From NCBI GenBank assembly GCA_027356675.1, contig DAHVXO010000047.1, positions 1-28,984 on the forward strand: a DNA stretch of 28,984 nucleotides. The letters run 5' to 3'. The stretch is from Symbiobacteriaceae bacterium (lineage in GTDB: Bacteria; Bacillota_E; Symbiobacteriia; Symbiobacteriales; Symbiobacteriaceae). The position numbers were made by a program, and so were the translations under genes. The notes beneath the pieces were generated by a model that ran no database searches, was not told the DNA's origin, and was given only the letters and a program-made list of their open reading frames with translations. Of this stretch, positions 28,692 to 28,984 are shown one piece after another. Positions within the stretch are counted from its first letter, which is position 1. Every line of letters starts with the position of its first letter.

Positions 28692-28984
28692 GTTCGGGCT
28701 CGAAGGCACTGGGACAGCCACTGCCAACTGCCCTGGTCGCGGCAGCTTCGCTCCTGTTGAATTGTTTGGAGCCTATAGGGTGATGAGCCTAGCAGGCCTT
28801 ACCGCCGGCCCGGCCTGTACTTCCTCAGACCGATGGAAGACAGCTCCGTTGGCAGAGTAAGCTGTTAATGCGAGGCCGGGGCTAGGACCCGGCCTCCTCT
28901 CTGCTTCGAAGACCTGGTTAGATCATGCACAGATTGGCCCTTTCGAGTCATACGAAACCTCCCCCATTGTAACTAGAATGTCTC
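28692..28984. other. Non-coding end of the window with one hairpin
   Basis: No gene that I can support; a 62-codon open frame at 28672-28860 overlaps the terminator and has no coding character. A perfect 9-base inverted repeat GAGGCCGGG / CCCGGCCTC (28872-28896, loop 7) followed by CTCTCTGCTTC may be the terminator of a gene beyond the window or of a small RNA. Confidence 0.45.

Noticed and set aside
28692..28900. Possible tRNA or selC gene near the end of the window
   Set aside because: No cloverleaf, T-loop or CCA end could be drawn; the GC-rich repeat at 28872-28896 is a plain hairpin.
1..28984. CRISPR array or clustered direct repeats
   Set aside because: No regularly spaced repeats and no cas-like frames were seen.

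Overview
The window looks like a chromosomal stretch of a high-GC Firmicute. A Symbiobacterium-like lineage is my best guess, from the codon use, the strong AGGAGGTG-type Shine-Dalgarno sites, the frequent GTG/TTG starts, the CtaG, DUF3105 and DUF305 gene types and system II cytochrome c biogenesis. No rRNA or tRNA was found to fix this. The theme is copper, zinc and thiol redox handling at the cell envelope.

Layout. 1-1909: end of a zinc-ribbon gene coupled to a BNR-propeller lipoprotein, then a broken SHOCT membrane protein and a frameshifted SCO lipoprotein. 1983-2021: bidirectional terminator. 2024-2311: N-terminally truncated Csp/DUF326 copper-storage protein (-). 2515-3843: three-domain multicopper oxidase. 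4026-8332: small TM protein, DUF305 and DUF3105 (-), LysM/M23 peptidase (+), DedA and CtaG (-). 8333-9235: second LysM/M23 peptidase (-). 9580-10596: Tat/lipoprotein two-domain multicopper oxidase. 10753-11692: decayed uppP remnant and a methyltransferase with a doubtful C-terminus. 11730-12185: lspA. 12281-14845: ArsR repressor and Zn/Cd P1B-ATPase, with a promoter and a palindromic operator. 15272-16217: secreted Gly-rich protein and SHOCT protein. 16495-16923: Tn3-family transposase fragment fused to the C-terminus of a second P-type ATPase. 16916-18070: bacterial MtrA-like corrinoid/DUF4346 protein. 18095-18688: DUF1573 protein. 18685-19640: SCO remnant joined to an inverted fabH remnant. 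19931-24109: intact cytochrome c biogenesis operon (ResA-like, CcdA, ResB, CcsB). 24362-26834 (-): NirK-like Tat multicopper oxidase, ZIP transporter with an extracytoplasmic domain, and an unlisted 50-residue TatA. 27109-28624: ZIP transporter and a redoxin lipoprotein.

The main discovery candidate is a local set of three probable selenoproteins from unrelated families. Each has an in-frame TGA exactly where the first Cys of its functional motif should be, each reads on into the rest of the same conserved domain, and each has a hairpin 15-21 nt downstream that fits a bacterial SECIS. They are: the metal-binding domain of the Zn/Cd P1B-ATPase (U-L-D-C in place of C-x-x-C, TGA at 14348-14350); a membrane-anchored DUF1573 protein (U-R-C in place of C-G-C, TGA at 18311-18313); and a thioredoxin-fold lipoprotein (U-P-P-C, TGA at 28262-28264). 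Standard gene calling would truncate or split all three. The selA/B/C/D machinery is not in the window.

The same window also holds many genuinely broken genes (two SCO genes, SHOCT, Csp, uppP, fabH, transposase/ATPase). These have ordinary frameshifts and truncations unrelated to Cys codons, which makes the Cys-to-TGA pattern in the three others stand out.
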